Assembly (NCBI GenBank): GCA_964519955.1
Contig: CAZFLM010000063.1
Span: 1-40,668 of the forward strand
DNA length: 40,668 nucleotides
Origin: CAZFLM01 sp964519955
GTDB taxonomy: Bacteria > Armatimonadota > Chthonomonadetes > Chthonomonadales > CAJBBX01
Reading direction: 5' to 3'
In this document: in pieces, positions 8,409 through 17,243 of the stretch
Position numbering within the stretch: the first letter of the stretch is position 1
Layout of the letters: each line of letters begins with the position of its first letter
Position numbers and translations under genes: made by a program
The notes under the pieces: model-generated
Seen by the model: the letters and a program-made list of their open reading frames with translations, nothing else
The model's database searches: none
What the model was told of the DNA's origin: nothing

Positions 8409-9209
8409 GTGGACGTCGTGCAGGCGATCGTGAACTACCTGGGATGGCCCATCGCCATCCTCGTTACCGTCGCGATTCTGGTGCTGCCGGCCGTCGTGCG
8501 GGTGCTGCCGGACTGGGAACGTGCGGTGGTGCTGCGGCTGGGCAAGTTCAGCGGCGTCAAGGGGCCCGGCATCATCTTCCTGATACCGTACGTGGACCGT
8601 CCGATCCGCGTCGGTACGCGCATCGTGACGATGGACGTGCCGCGCCAGGACATGATGACGCGGGACAACGTGCCGGTGACGGTGGACGCCATCGTGCTGT
8701 TCAAGGTGATGGAGCCGCGCCTGGCGATCCTCAACATCGAGAACTTCGAGAGGACGACCTCGCTCATCGCGCAGACGACGCTGCGCAGCACCATCGGCCA
8801 GGCCGAGCTGGACGAGCTGCTCTCGCAGCGCGATCAGCTCAACCAGACGCTGCAGACCGTAATCGACGAACAGACGGAGCCGTTTGGCATCAAGGTGACG
8901 GGCGTCGAGATCCGCGACGTGGCGCTGCCGGAGACGATGAAGCGGGCGATGGCGGCGCAGGCGGAGAGCGAGCGCGAGCGGCGCGCCAAGATCATCAACG
9001 CCGAGGGCGAGTTCCAGGCCGCCGAGAAGCTGGCGCAGGCCGCCCACGTCATCGCGCAGGAACCCGCGGCACTCCAGTTGCGGTATCTGCAGAGCATGCG
9101 CGAGATCGCTTCAGAGCGCAGCTCCATGACGATCCTCCCGTTGCCGATCGACCTGATCAGTCCGTTTATCGACCTGGCGAAGCGGGCGGCCGAAAAGAGG
9201 GAATCTTGA
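8409..9209 (+). CDS. Stomatin/slipin-like SPFH domain protein
   Basis: A 266-residue membrane-anchored SPFH/band-7 protein starting at GTG with AAGGAG at about 8394-8399. One N-terminal hydrophobic helix (residues 9-31) precedes the SPFH domain (about 33-190), with family-typical blocks RAVVLRLGKFSGVKGPGIIFLIP, MDVPRQDMMTRDNVPVTVDAIV and GIKVTGVEIRDVALPETMKRAM. A charged helical segment (AQAESERERRAKIINAEGEF) follows. Proteins of this type oligomerise in membrane microdomains. It forms an operon with the NfeD protease upstream, and its stop overlaps the likely TTG start of the next gene. Confidence 0.93.
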   Translation: MDVVQAIVNYLGWPIAILVTVAILVLPAVVRVLPDWERAVVLRLGKFSGVKGPGIIFLIPYVDRPIRVGTRIVTMDVPRQDMMTRDNVPVTVDAIVLFKVMEPRLAILNIENFERTTSLIAQTTLRSTIGQAELDELLSQRDQLNQTLQTVIDEQTEPFGIKVTGVEIRDVALPETMKRAMAAQAESERERRAKIINAEGEFQAAEKLAQAAHVIAQEPAALQLRYLQSMREIASERSSMTILPLPIDLISPFIDLAKRAAEKRES

Positions 9210-9790
9210 CCCACGCGAACGCTCCGGACGAGTTCGACGTCCGATGCCCGAACTGCTCCGCGCCGAACCCGTCCGGTGTTGCCTACTGCCAGGCGTGCGC
9301 CTCGCCGCTCACTGCCTACGGTGGCGGCGACGTCGGCCTCGGGCCGAGCGCGGCGACCCTCGCGAGACTGCAGCGCGCTTCGGAGCGCCCCCGCATCGTC
9401 GGGGTGATGGCCGCGGTGCTGGCGCTGGCGGCGTTTGTCGGGCCGCTGCGTACCGCGGCATGCGCCTTCCTGGCCCAGCGCGCCGCGTCGTCGGCCGCTC
9501 CGGCGGAGGGCTACATCTTCAGCGCGCTGGGGGCCGTCGGAGCGTTCCTCGTGGCGCTGGTTCTCGTTCCCATCGGTGTGTTCATGCTCATCACGGCCTG
9601 GGCGGCCTGGCGGCAGGTTGCCTGGGCCTGGACGGCTGTGGCCCTGCTGCTGGGGCTCTGCGTGCTGGCCGGCTTGCACAGCTTCTCCCTGTTCTCGTTC
9701 GGCTCCGTCGTGCTCGTTGGGGTGGCGGGGCCTCTCGTGTACTTCTGGATGCTCCCCGCCACGCGTGAGTGGTACGGGAAGACCGACTGA
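9206..9790 (+). CDS. Zinc-ribbon membrane protein
   Basis: A 194-residue protein with an N-terminal zinc ribbon (CPNCSAPN, then CQACASPL) and three to four hydrophobic segments further on (about residues 70-90, 105-135, 140-165 and 170-185). No ATG fits. The TTG at 9206, which overlaps the preceding stop codon as TTGA with GAGGG just upstream, gives a start right before the zinc ribbon. Translational coupling to the stomatin gene suggests that it belongs to the same membrane system. No named family recognised; function unknown. Confidence 0.72.
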   Translation: MTHANAPDEFDVRCPNCSAPNPSGVAYCQACASPLTAYGGGDVGLGPSAATLARLQRASERPRIVGVMAAVLALAAFVGPLRTAACAFLAQRAASSAAPAEGYIFSALGAVGAFLVALVLVPIGVFMLITAWAAWRQVAWAWTAVALLLGLCVLAGLHSFSLFSFGSVVLVGVAGPLVYFWMLPATREWYGKTD

Positions 9791-9831
9791 AGGCACCGAC
9801 CGACGGACGTCAAGGAGGGCACCACAAGATC

Positions 9832-11064
9832 ATGATCCGCACATCCGCCGTTGACCGCCAACTTCGCGAGCTGGCCCTCGAGGCCGTGGCCGCGCCGCGC
9901 ACCGCCGCGGTCCCGTCCGATCCGGCGCTCGCTCGCCTGCGGGACCTGGGCACCGAGCTGTGGCTCGACACCGGGAACCTGGAGGAGGCAGCGTCGCTCT
10001 GGCACTCCGAGTTCACCGCGCTGACCACGAACAACACGCTGGCGAACCAGGTCGTGCAGACCGGTGTGCTGGACGACGTCGCGCGCGCCGCCGTCGGCGA
10101 GATCAAGGCCGCGCATCCGGGCATCTCGGAGGCCGATCTCGTCATGGAGCTGGGCTTCGTGGTGAACTGCCACGTGGCGCTGCGGCTCGTGAAGGCGTTC
10201 GGGGCCAGGGTCAGCGTCGAGCTGCATCCCGACGTGGCGCACAACGTGGAGCGCACGGTCGCCTACGCGCACCGGTACCACGCGATCTGCCCGGAGCGGT
10301 TCACGATCAAGATCCCGCTGACGCCGGAGGGCTACTGCGCGGTCGCGCGGGTCTGTGCGGATGGCATTCCGGTGAACTACACGCTGGGCTTCTCGGCGCG
10401 CCAGAACTACCTGGCGGCGGTGGTCTCCAAGCCGACCTACGTGAACGTGTTCCTGGGGCGGCTGAACGCGGTGGTGGCGGACAACAAGCTCGGCGATGGC
10501 GCGAACGTGGGCGAGAAGGCGTCCATGGCGACCCAGGTGGCGCTCGTCGACCTGCGCCTGGCGGATCGGACGCCCACCAAGCTCATCTGCGCCTCGATGC
10601 GGGCAGCGTCGCAGGTGTCCGATCTGGCCGGGAGCGACGTCTACACGATGCCGCCGAAGGTCGCGCGCGACTTCCTGGCGGCGAAGCACGACCCGGCGAC
10701 CTTGACCGGACGCGTCGGCAGCCAGTTCGCCATCGCGGGCGGCGGGGATCTGCTCGGGGACCTGTGGGATGTCGACGAGCGCGTGCGGGCGGTGACCGAG
10801 GACCTGGCGGCGCGCGGCGGCACCACCCTGACCGGCGACGACATCCGCACGGCTGACGCCGACCATTCGGCGCGCCTGTTCTGCCGCTTCAGCGCGGAGG
10901 AGCTGGACGACATCCGCACGCAGGGCAAGATCCCGCTGCTCTCGCGTTGGCAGGACTCCGGGGTTGCCCTGGACGACCTGATGACGCAGTCGGCGCTGCA
11001 GTCGTTCGCGGTGGACCAGGCGGCGCTCGACGACCGTCTGCGCGGGCTGCTCGCCTCGGCATAG
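9832..11064 (+). CDS. Transaldolase-family protein
   Basis: A 410-residue class I aldolase-type enzyme. Transaldolases move a dihydroxyacetone unit between sugar phosphates in the pentose phosphate pathway through a Schiff base. Family landmarks: ELWLDTGNLEEA (Asp46), TALTTNNTLANQVV, and FTIKIPLTPEGYCAVARV with the Schiff-base Lys160, followed by GIPVNYTLGFSARQNYLAA. It is longer than canonical transaldolase (about 320 residues) and much longer than fructose-6-phosphate aldolase (about 220). The N-terminal 40 residues and the region after 330 are extra. AAGGAGG at 9812-9818 lies 13 bp before the ATG. It follows the zinc-ribbon gene by 41 bp, probably in the same transcript. Exact substrate uncertain. 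Confidence 0.83.
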   Translation: MIRTSAVDRQLRELALEAVAAPRTAAVPSDPALARLRDLGTELWLDTGNLEEAASLWHSEFTALTTNNTLANQVVQTGVLDDVARAAVGEIKAAHPGISEADLVMELGFVVNCHVALRLVKAFGARVSVELHPDVAHNVERTVAYAHRYHAICPERFTIKIPLTPEGYCAVARVCADGIPVNYTLGFSARQNYLAAVVSKPTYVNVFLGRLNAVVADNKLGDGANVGEKASMATQVALVDLRLADRTPTKLICASMRAASQVSDLAGSDVYTMPPKVARDFLAAKHDPATLTGRVGSQFAIAGGGDLLGDLWDVDERVRAVTEDLAARGGTTLTGDDIRTADADHSARLFCRFSAEELDDIRTQGKIPLLSRWQDSGVALDDLMTQSALQSFAVDQAALDDRLRGLLASA

Positions 11065-11354
11065 CGCCAGCGCCGCGGTGGGATGAGCCTGTGGAGGGAT
11101 GGGCCTCCGTGCCCGTCCAGTCGGACTGGCGTACGGGCTGCTCTGCTCACTTGGTGTGGCATCGCCGTGGTGGGATGGGCCTCCGTGCCCGTCCAGTAGG
11201 GCTGGCGAGCAGGCCCGGCAAGCGTAGGAAACGTGGTCGGCTCTCCGGTTCGTAGGGAAAGCCGGCCACATTGAAGAACAGACCGGGCGGCGAATGTGCC
11301 GATAATGGCGTGTTGCCGCCTGGAATGGCCAGTACCCGATTCGAGGAGGAATCG
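11065..11354. repeat. REP-like hairpin repeats, locus A (forward orientation)
   Basis: Two hairpins with arms GGATGGGC and GCCCGTCC and loop CTCCGT lie at 11097-11118 and 11173-11194, 76 bp apart. Each is followed by a second small palindrome (CCAGTCGGACTGG; in copy 2 CCAGTAGGGCTGG, still able to pair). A broken half-copy (GGTGGGATGAGCC) begins at about 11077. The remaining part up to 11354 is the leader of the glutamate dehydrogenase gene; GATAAT at 11301-11306 could be a -10, but no good -35 is spaced correctly. Confidence 0.8.
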
Positions 11355-12647
11355 ATGGGCGTGACTGTGGTTGAACGTCCGCGCCGCGACGATGCGGTGA
11401 GAGAGAGCACGAACCCCTACGAGAACGCCCTGCAGCAGCTTGAGATCGCGATCCAGCGTCTTGGGCTCAGCGCGGGGCTCCACGAGATTCTGAAGTACCC
11501 CCAGCGCGAGCTGACCGTGCACTTCCCCGTGAAGATGGACAACGGCGAGGTGCGCGTGTTCACAGGCTATCGCGTCCAGCACAGCGTGGCGCGTGGGCCG
11601 TCCAAGGGCGGGATCCGCTACAGCCGCTCCACCGACCTCGACGAGGTCCGCGCGCTCGCCATGTGGATGACGTGGAAGTGCGCGATCGTCAACATCCCGT
11701 TCGGCGGGGCCAAGGGCGGCGTTCTCTGCGACCCGAAGGCGCTCAGCATGGCCGAGTTGGAGCGTCTGACGCGGCGCTACACGGCCGAGATCAGCACGAT
11801 CATCGGGCCGGACACGGACATTCCAGCGCCGGACGCGGCCACCAATGCGCAGGTGATGGCCTGGGTCATGGACACCTACTCCATGCTCAAGGGCCACACG
11901 GTGCCGGCGGTGGTGACGGGGAAGCCCATCGAACTGGGCGGATCCGAGGGGCGCGTGGACGCGACGGGGCGCGGCGTGGTGCTGGCAGCCCGCGAGGCGG
12001 CCGAGCGGCTGGGCATGCGCGTTCGCGGCGCTCGCGTGGCGGTGCAGGGCTTCGGAAACGTCGGGTCGGTTGCCGCGCGCATCTTCGAGGAATACGGCGC
12101 CAAGGTCGTCGCCGTAGCGGACGCAACGGGAGGGCTCCACAACGAGGCGGGGCTCGACGTGCGCGCGCTGCTCGAATGCGCCCATCGCGACGGCACGCTC
12201 GTGACGCACCGCGGCGGGGACGCCATCAGCGGCGCCGAGCTGCTGGAGCTTCCGGTCGACATCCTGGTGCCGGCCGCCACCGAGAACCAGATCACGACGG
12301 CCAATGCCGAGCGCATCCAGGCCAAGCTGATCGTCGAAGGCGCCAACGGCCCGACCACTCCCGCGGCGGACCGCATTCTGCACGACCGCGGCATCACGCT
12401 CATCCCGGACGTGCTGGCCAACGCCGGCGGCGTCATCGTCTCCTACTTCGAGTGGGTCCAGGACCTGCAGAGCTACTTCTGGGCCGAGTCCGAAGTGAAC
12501 GACAAGATGGAGCAGATGATGCGCTACGCCTACCGCCACGTCGTTCGGATGGCGGACCGCGAGGACGTGGACATGCGCACCGCGGCGTACCTCATTGGGG
12601 TCAGCCGGGTGGCGGACGCGGTGACGCGGCGCGGCATCTTTCCGTAG
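11355..12647 (+). CDS. gdhA: Glutamate dehydrogenase
   Basis: A 430-residue cytoplasmic enzyme interconverting glutamate and 2-oxoglutarate plus ammonium. The N-terminal domain shows substrate-binding and catalytic lysines in conserved contexts: GPSKGGIRY (Lys84), TWKCAIVNIPFGGAKGG (Lys108 and catalytic Lys120) and TDIPAPD. The Rossmann fold follows with QGFGNVGSVAARIF, and ANAGGVIVSYFEW occurs near the C-terminus. The length matches hexameric GDHs of the GdhA/GudB group; coenzyme preference cannot be read safely. ATG 11355 has AGGAGG immediately upstream. An upstream in-frame start at 11271 would add 28 residues unlike the family. The gene is flanked on both sides by the hairpin repeat family, and its likely terminator lies beyond the downstream repeat array (13093-13117). 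Confidence 0.95.
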   Translation: MGVTVVERPRRDDAVRESTNPYENALQQLEIAIQRLGLSAGLHEILKYPQRELTVHFPVKMDNGEVRVFTGYRVQHSVARGPSKGGIRYSRSTDLDEVRALAMWMTWKCAIVNIPFGGAKGGVLCDPKALSMAELERLTRRYTAEISTIIGPDTDIPAPDAATNAQVMAWVMDTYSMLKGHTVPAVVTGKPIELGGSEGRVDATGRGVVLAAREAAERLGMRVRGARVAVQGFGNVGSVAARIFEEYGAKVVAVADATGGLHNEAGLDVRALLECAHRDGTLVTHRGGDAISGAELLELPVDILVPAATENQITTANAERIQAKLIVEGANGPTTPAADRILHDRGITLIPDVLANAGGVIVSYFEWVQDLQSYFWAESEVNDKMEQMMRYAYRHVVRMADREDVDMRTAAYLIGVSRVADAVTRRGIFP

Positions 12648-13080
12648 GTTGTGCTGGACGGGCAGGGACGCCCATCCCACCGGTACGTGGTGCGGGGCGG
12701 GCGCCGGGCCTTGTGCAGCCGGCAGGTTGTGCTGGACGGGCAGGGACGCCCATCCCACCGGTACTTGGTGCAGGGCGGGCGCCTGGGCCCCTGCAGCCGG
12801 CAAGTTGTGCCGGACGGGCANNNNNNNNNNNNNNNNNNNNNNNNNNNNNNNNNNNNNNNNNNNNNNNNNNNNNNNNNNNNNNNNNNNNNNNNNNNNNNNN
12901 NNNNNNNNNNNNNNNNNNNNCCTGGGCCCCTGCAGCCGGCAAGTTGTGCCGGACGGGCAGGGACGCCCATCCCACCGGTACGCGGCGCAGGGCGGGCGCC
13001 TGGGCCCCTGCAGCCGGCAGGTTGTGCCGGACGGGCAGGGACGCCCATCCCACCGGTACGTGGTGCAGGGCGGGTACCGG
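12648..13080. repeat. REP-like tandem array, locus B, with a scaffold gap
   Basis: Hairpin units (GGACGGGC, 6-nt loop, GCCCATCC; the reverse complement of the locus A type with loop GTCCCT) begin at 12656, 12734, 12812 (cut by the gap), 12951 and 13029. The period is exactly 78 bp on each side of the gap. Between them lies a diverged half-unit, so the true period looks like 2 x 39 bp. The 100 N at 12821-12920 are an assembly placeholder: 12812 to 12951 is 139 bp, not a multiple of 39. Translations of this region are repeat artefacts, not proteins. Confidence 0.9.
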
Positions 13081-13092
13081 CTGTCAGTAGCG

Positions 13093-13117
13093 AGGGGGTG
13101 CGTGAGCGCCCCCTTTT
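13093..13117 (+). terminator. Intrinsic terminator downstream of gdhA and the repeat array
   Basis: The stem GGGGGTGC/GCGCCCCC (one G-U pair) with loop GTGA occupies 13094-13113 and is followed by TTTT (13114-13117). It is the only good terminator after the glutamate dehydrogenase stop at 12647, which would put the whole repeat array in that gene's 3' untranslated region. Confidence 0.75.
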
Positions 13118-13236
13118 CCATTGGGGCAGCGCTTGCAGGTGTCCGCGCGCGCTGTGTCGAACCGCGAAGCCGGAAAGCATGCTCGGCGAATGGACGCCAC
13201 GTGCGCCTCTCGCCTGCCACCGATGAGGAGCCAACG

Positions 13237-16200
13237 ATGCCACGAAACTGCAAATGCGCCGGGAAGTGCACGCCGGAGTCGCAGAGCGTCTCGCGCCGCG
13301 ACTTCATTGCCCTGATGGGCGCCGGAACGCTGGTGGGAGCGCCTGCCTGGGGCGACTGGGTCGAGCAGCAGATGCCCGCGGGCGAGCTGGCGGCGTGGAA
13401 GGCCGACCTGCTCACGCAGAAGGCGCCCCGCAAGTACCGCTCCGACAAGCACACCGATGCGCGGATGCACCTCGGCGGCATCGGCACGGGCAACGTGGAG
13501 ATCGGCGCCGACGGGCAGTGGACCACGTGGCAGCTCTTCAACACGCTCACCGACGGCCACGTGCCGTTCTACTTCGGCGTCCATGCCGGCGGCGTGGCGA
13601 AGCTCCTGCAGACGGCCGGCGGGCCGAAGGGCCTCCCCACGGTGAAGGCCATCGAGATGACGGGCGAGTACCCCTGCGCGGTCCTGAAGTTCGAGGACGG
13701 CGAGCTGCCCGTCGACGTGGAGATGACCGCGTTCTCCCCGTTCGCTCCGCTCGACACGCGCCTCTCGTCCATGCCGGTCGCGTGCGTGGTGCTCAAGGTG
13801 CGCAACAAGAGCGGCAGACGGCTGACCGTGTCGCTCGCCTCGATGCTGCTGAACCCGGTCGGCTACGATGCGCGCGGCGGCATCGATGGCGTGCGGCATC
13901 CGAACCTGGGCTTCGATGTGACGACGCCGTTCGTGGCCGGGAAGGTCGCCGGTCTCGACATGACGGCCGTCGCGGCCAAGGGCGCCGCGCTGGAGAAGCC
14001 GATCTACGTCAGCACCAACCTGGACGCCGGTGGCCTGAACGCGCCGCCGAAGGACCGGCCGAACGGCATGTCGGTTCGCGGCCTCGACCAGGTCGGCTCG
14101 CACGACAAGGCGCTCCCGGAGGTGATCTGGCTGGAGGACGCAGCGGCGACCATCGCGGCCGCGACCTGGCAGGCCGTGCGGGACGCAGTGTCGGCGGGGG
14201 CGACGCTGGTGCTGTCGGGCGCGCGCCAGCCGCTGTTGGGCGACTACGCGCGCCTGACGGGCGGCAAGCCCCTGGGCGCCGACCAGGGCAAGCCCGACAT
14301 CGTGTTCGAGGACTTCGAGAGCGGGTACGGCAACTGGACCGTCGAGGGCGAGGCGTTCGGCAAAGAGCCGGCCAAGGGCACGCTCGAGGGGCAGCAGCCG
14401 GTCAGCGGCTTCGTGGGCAAGGGGTTGGTGAACTCCTACCTGGGCGGCGACGTGCCGACCGGGAAGATGACGAGCAAGGACTTCACCGTCGAGCGCGGCT
14501 ACATCCGGCTGCTTGTTGGCGGCGGGCGCCATCCCGACACGCAGGTCCGGCTGGTGGTCGACGGGAAGGTGGTGCGCGCGGCCTCGGGCAACGAGAACGA
14601 GAAGCTGGAGCCCGTGGTGTGGGACGTGCGCGACCTCCAGGGCAAGACGGCACACTTCGAGATCGTGGACGGGAACAGCGGCGGCTGGGGCCACATCAAC
14701 GTCGACCAGATCGAGTTCGTGGACGTGTACGCTCCGCGCGAGGCGCTCGCCGCGCTGGATGAGCTGCTGCCGGTGCGGCTGAGCGACGCGCGGCCGGCGG
14801 CCGGAGGGGCGCTCGAGCTTAGCGGCGTGACGCCGAAGGACGGCTGCAAGGCCGCGGCGCTGCGGAACGGCCGCAAGACCTGGGCGCACGCGGTGGGGCA
14901 GGGGCGCGTCGTCCTGGTGGGCGGCGGCATTCTGGACCCGGGGCAGACGCGGTTCAGCCTGCCGCGCATGATGGCCTACCCGGTGCTCTGCGAGGCGGCT
15001 GGCCTGAAGTGCGAGGCGCCGGATGGGCAGTGCGTCGGGGCGGAGGGCTTCGGTGCGGTGGCGCTGGCGACGACGGGCCCGAGGCCGAGCGCTGCGACCG
15101 GTGCGGCGGACTTCGCCGCGGTCTGGGGCGAGTTCGCGAAGAGCGGGCGCTTCACTCCGGCGGACCAGGCAGGCGCGTCGAAGCCGACTTCCGCGGGCGA
15201 GACCTCGATCGGGGCGCTGGCGTGCTCGGTCACGCTGGAGGTGGGCAAGAGCGCCGAGGTGCCCTTCTTCCTGGCATGGCGCTTCCCCAACGACTACAGC
15301 GACGCGGGCAAGAACATGGGCGCCCACTACGCCACCGTGTGGCCGAACGCGCGCGCGGTGGTGGACGAGGTCGCGGCCAACTGGGCGGCCATCCGCGGCC
15401 GGACGGAGAGCTTCCGCAAGACCGCGTACGACACGTCGCTGCCGTACTACCTCACGGACTGCCTCACCTCGCAGGCGGCCATCATCCGGCACCGGGGCAT
15501 CGTGTTCCGCATCGCGAACGGCGACCCGTACGGATGGGAGGGGTCGAACGGCTGCTGCCAGCCGACCTGCACGCACGTGTGGGGCTACGAGCAGAGCCTG
15601 TCGCGCCTGTTCCCCGATCTCGAGCGGGAGATGCGGCGCATCGACTTCATCAACCAGCAGGACGTGGAGGGGGGCGTCCACAACCGGACGGAGGTGCCCT
15701 CGCCGAAGCACCCGACCGGCGAGCGCCCCTTCGCCGACGGCCATGCGAGCTGCATCCTGAAGTGCTACCGCGAGGCGCTCAACCACTCGGACGAGAGCTG
15801 GATGCGCGAGTACTGGCCGCACGTGCGCAAGGGGGTGGATTACCTCATCAACCGCGACGCGGCGACCTCGGGCGGCACGCCGAACGGCACGCTCGAAGAC
15901 GACCAGTGGAACACGTACGACGAGGCGCTGCACGGGGTGACCGCGTTCATCAGCGGCTACTACCTGGCTGCGCTGCGGGCGGGCGAGGAGTGGGCCAAGC
16001 GTGTCGGCGACAAGGAGACGGCCGCCCGCTTCCACGGCGTATTCGAGAAGGGGCAGAAGCGGCTCGTCGACGTGTGCTGGGAGGGTGAGTACTTCCGGCA
16101 GGACTTGCCGGACTACCAGAAGCGCTGGGGCGAGGTGGGACCGGGCTGCATGGCGGACCAGCTCATCGGCCAGTGGTGGGCGCACCAGTTGGGCCTGGGC

Positions 16201-16938
16201 TACATCCTGCCCGAGGACAAGGTGAAGAGCGCGCTGAAGGCCGTCTTCAAGTACAACTGGATGCCCGATCTGACGGGCTGGAAGCACTCGCCGCGCGCGT
16301 TCGCCGGGGCGAAGGACAAGGGGCTCATCATCTGCACGTGGCCGAAGGGCGGCCGTCCGGATGGCGTGATGCTCTACTCCGACGAGGTGTGGACCGGCAT
16401 CGAGTACCAGGTGGCCGCGCACATGATCTACGAGGGGATGATCGAGGAGGGCCTCTCGATCGTCAAGGGCGTGCGCGAGCGCTACGACGGCGTCCCGAAG
16501 CCGCCCATCCCGCGGAACCCGTGGAACGAGATCGAGTGCGGCGGGCACTACGCGCGCGCCATGTCGTCCTGGTCGCTCCTCCTGGCGCTGAGCGGGTGGC
16601 GCTACGACGCGCTGACCGGGGAGCTGCGCGTGGCCCCCGCGGTGACGCCGGACAAGTTCGGCAGCCTGTTCGTGGCGAGCAACGGGTGGGGCGGTGTGCG
16701 CCAGACCCGCTCCGGGAAGTCGCAGACGATCGAGCTGCAGGTTGTCGAGGGCAAGCTGAGTGTGGCCAAGCTCGACACCAGGTTCGCGGGCATCGGAGAG
16801 CGCGCGGTGGTGCGCGCGGCGATGGGGCGCGTGCCGGTCGAGGGCAAGCTGCAGCGCTCCGGCGACGAGGTCTCGGTCGTGTTCGGCGGCCCGGTGGTGG
16901 TGAACGCCGGCCAGACGCTCGTGGTGATGGTCGGGTAG
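13237..16938 (+). CDS. Tat-exported GH116-type glycoside hydrolase with inserted lectin-like domain
   Basis: A 1233-residue exported enzyme. The N-terminus has a Cys-rich leader (CKCAGKC) and then a twin-arginine signal (SRRDFIALMG, about residues 25-45). Residues 70-260 match the N-terminal beta-sandwich of the GBA2/GH116 glucosylceramidase-like group (LGGIGTGNVEIGADGQWTTW, CAVLKFEDGELPVDVEMTAFSPF). The catalytic (alpha/alpha)6 domain is about 680-1140, with YGWEGSNGCC, THVWGYEQSLSRLFPDLE and GTLEDDQWNTYDEALHG; Glu768 and Asp888 or Asp889 are the likely nucleophile and acid. Between them is an insert: a region resembling a glutamine-amidotransferase-like fold (about 300-350, 500-600), itself carrying a domain (about 357-496, FEDFESGYGNWTVEG to GGWGHINVDQIEFVD) like that found in levanase-type GH32 proteins. 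GAGGAG at 13225-13230 fixes the start. Likely a beta-glucosidase or beta-xylosidase type activity; substrate unknown. Confidence 0.87.
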   Translation: MPRNCKCAGKCTPESQSVSRRDFIALMGAGTLVGAPAWGDWVEQQMPAGELAAWKADLLTQKAPRKYRSDKHTDARMHLGGIGTGNVEIGADGQWTTWQLFNTLTDGHVPFYFGVHAGGVAKLLQTAGGPKGLPTVKAIEMTGEYPCAVLKFEDGELPVDVEMTAFSPFAPLDTRLSSMPVACVVLKVRNKSGRRLTVSLASMLLNPVGYDARGGIDGVRHPNLGFDVTTPFVAGKVAGLDMTAVAAKGAALEKPIYVSTNLDAGGLNAPPKDRPNGMSVRGLDQVGSHDKALPEVIWLEDAAATIAAATWQAVRDAVSAGATLVLSGARQPLLGDYARLTGGKPLGADQGKPDIVFEDFESGYGNWTVEGEAFGKEPAKGTLEGQQPVSGFVGKGLVNSYLGGDVPTGKMTSKDFTVERGYIRLLVGGGRHPDTQVRLVVDGKVVRAASGNENEKLEPVVWDVRDLQGKTAHFEIVDGNSGGWGHINVDQIEFVDVYAPREALAALDELLPVRLSDARPAAGGALELSGVTPKDGCKAAALRNGRKTWAHAVGQGRVVLVGGGILDPGQTRFSLPRMMAYPVLCEAAGLKCEAPDGQCVGAEGFGAVALATTGPRPSAATGAADFAAVWGEFAKSGRFTPADQAGASKPTSAGETSIGALACSVTLEVGKSAEVPFFLAWRFPNDYSDAGKNMGAHYATVWPNARAVVDEVAANWAAIRGRTESFRKTAYDTSLPYYLTDCLTSQAAIIRHRGIVFRIANGDPYGWEGSNGCCQPTCTHVWGYEQSLSRLFPDLEREMRRIDFINQQDVEGGVHNRTEVPSPKHPTGERPFADGHASCILKCYREALNHSDESWMREYWPHVRKGVDYLINRDAATSGGTPNGTLEDDQWNTYDEALHGVTAFISGYYLAALRAGEEWAKRVGDKETAARFHGVFEKGQKRLVDVCWEGEYFRQDLPDYQKRWGEVGPGCMADQLIGQWWAHQLGLGYILPEDKVKSALKAVFKYNWMPDLTGWKHSPRAFAGAKDKGLIICTWPKGGRPDGVMLYSDEVWTGIEYQVAAHMIYEGMIEEGLSIVKGVRERYDGVPKPPIPRNPWNEIECGGHYARAMSSWSLLLALSGWRYDALTGELRVAPAVTPDKFGSLFVASNGWGGVRQTRSGKSQTIELQVVEGKLSVAKLDTRFAGIGERAVVRAAMGRVPVEGKLQRSGDEVSVVFGGPVVVNAGQTLVVMVG

Positions 16939-17144
16939 GCGGGGCGGAGTCGGGTGCCTGCCGTGGCGCTCTGTCTTGACCATCGCTGCGCACAACGCGG
17001 TGGTGGGATGGGCCTCCGTGCCCGTCCTGGAGGACTATGGAATCGGTGCCGCTTCCGCTGCAGCGTGAGGCCGCGCTCGCTTTGGGCCTTCGCTGCGCAC
17101 AACGCGGTGGTGGGATGGGCCTCCGTGCCCGTCCTGGAGGACTA
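16939..17144 (+). repeat. REP-like repeats, locus C, upstream of the RAYT gene
   Basis: Two copies of a unit with a 107-bp period, each starting CGCTGCGCACAACGCGG (16984 and 17091). They carry the hairpin with arms GGATGGGC and GCCCGTCC and loop CTCCGT at 17006-17027 and 17113-17134. The orientation is the same as locus A and opposite to locus D on the other side of the transposase gene. The second copy runs into a 100-N scaffold gap (17145-17244). Confidence 0.88.
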
Positions 17145-17243
17145 NNNNNNNNNNNNNNNNNNNNNNNNNNNNNNNNNNNNNNNNNNNNNNNNNNNNNNNN
17201 NNNNNNNNNNNNNNNNNNNNNNNNNNNNNNNNNNNNNNNNNNN

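Noticed and set aside
12649..13226. Long open frames encoding GRDAHPTG or GWASLPV repeat peptides (also at 17.7-18.0 kb)
   Set aside because: They are translations of the tandem hairpin repeat in several frames on both strands and run through N gaps; 39 and 78 are multiples of 3, which keeps the frames open.
13084..16995. A 1300-codon open frame on the minus strand opposite the GH116-type gene
   Set aside because: It is Arg/His/Ala-rich antisense of a high-GC coding strand, while the plus strand has clear domains and a ribosome site.
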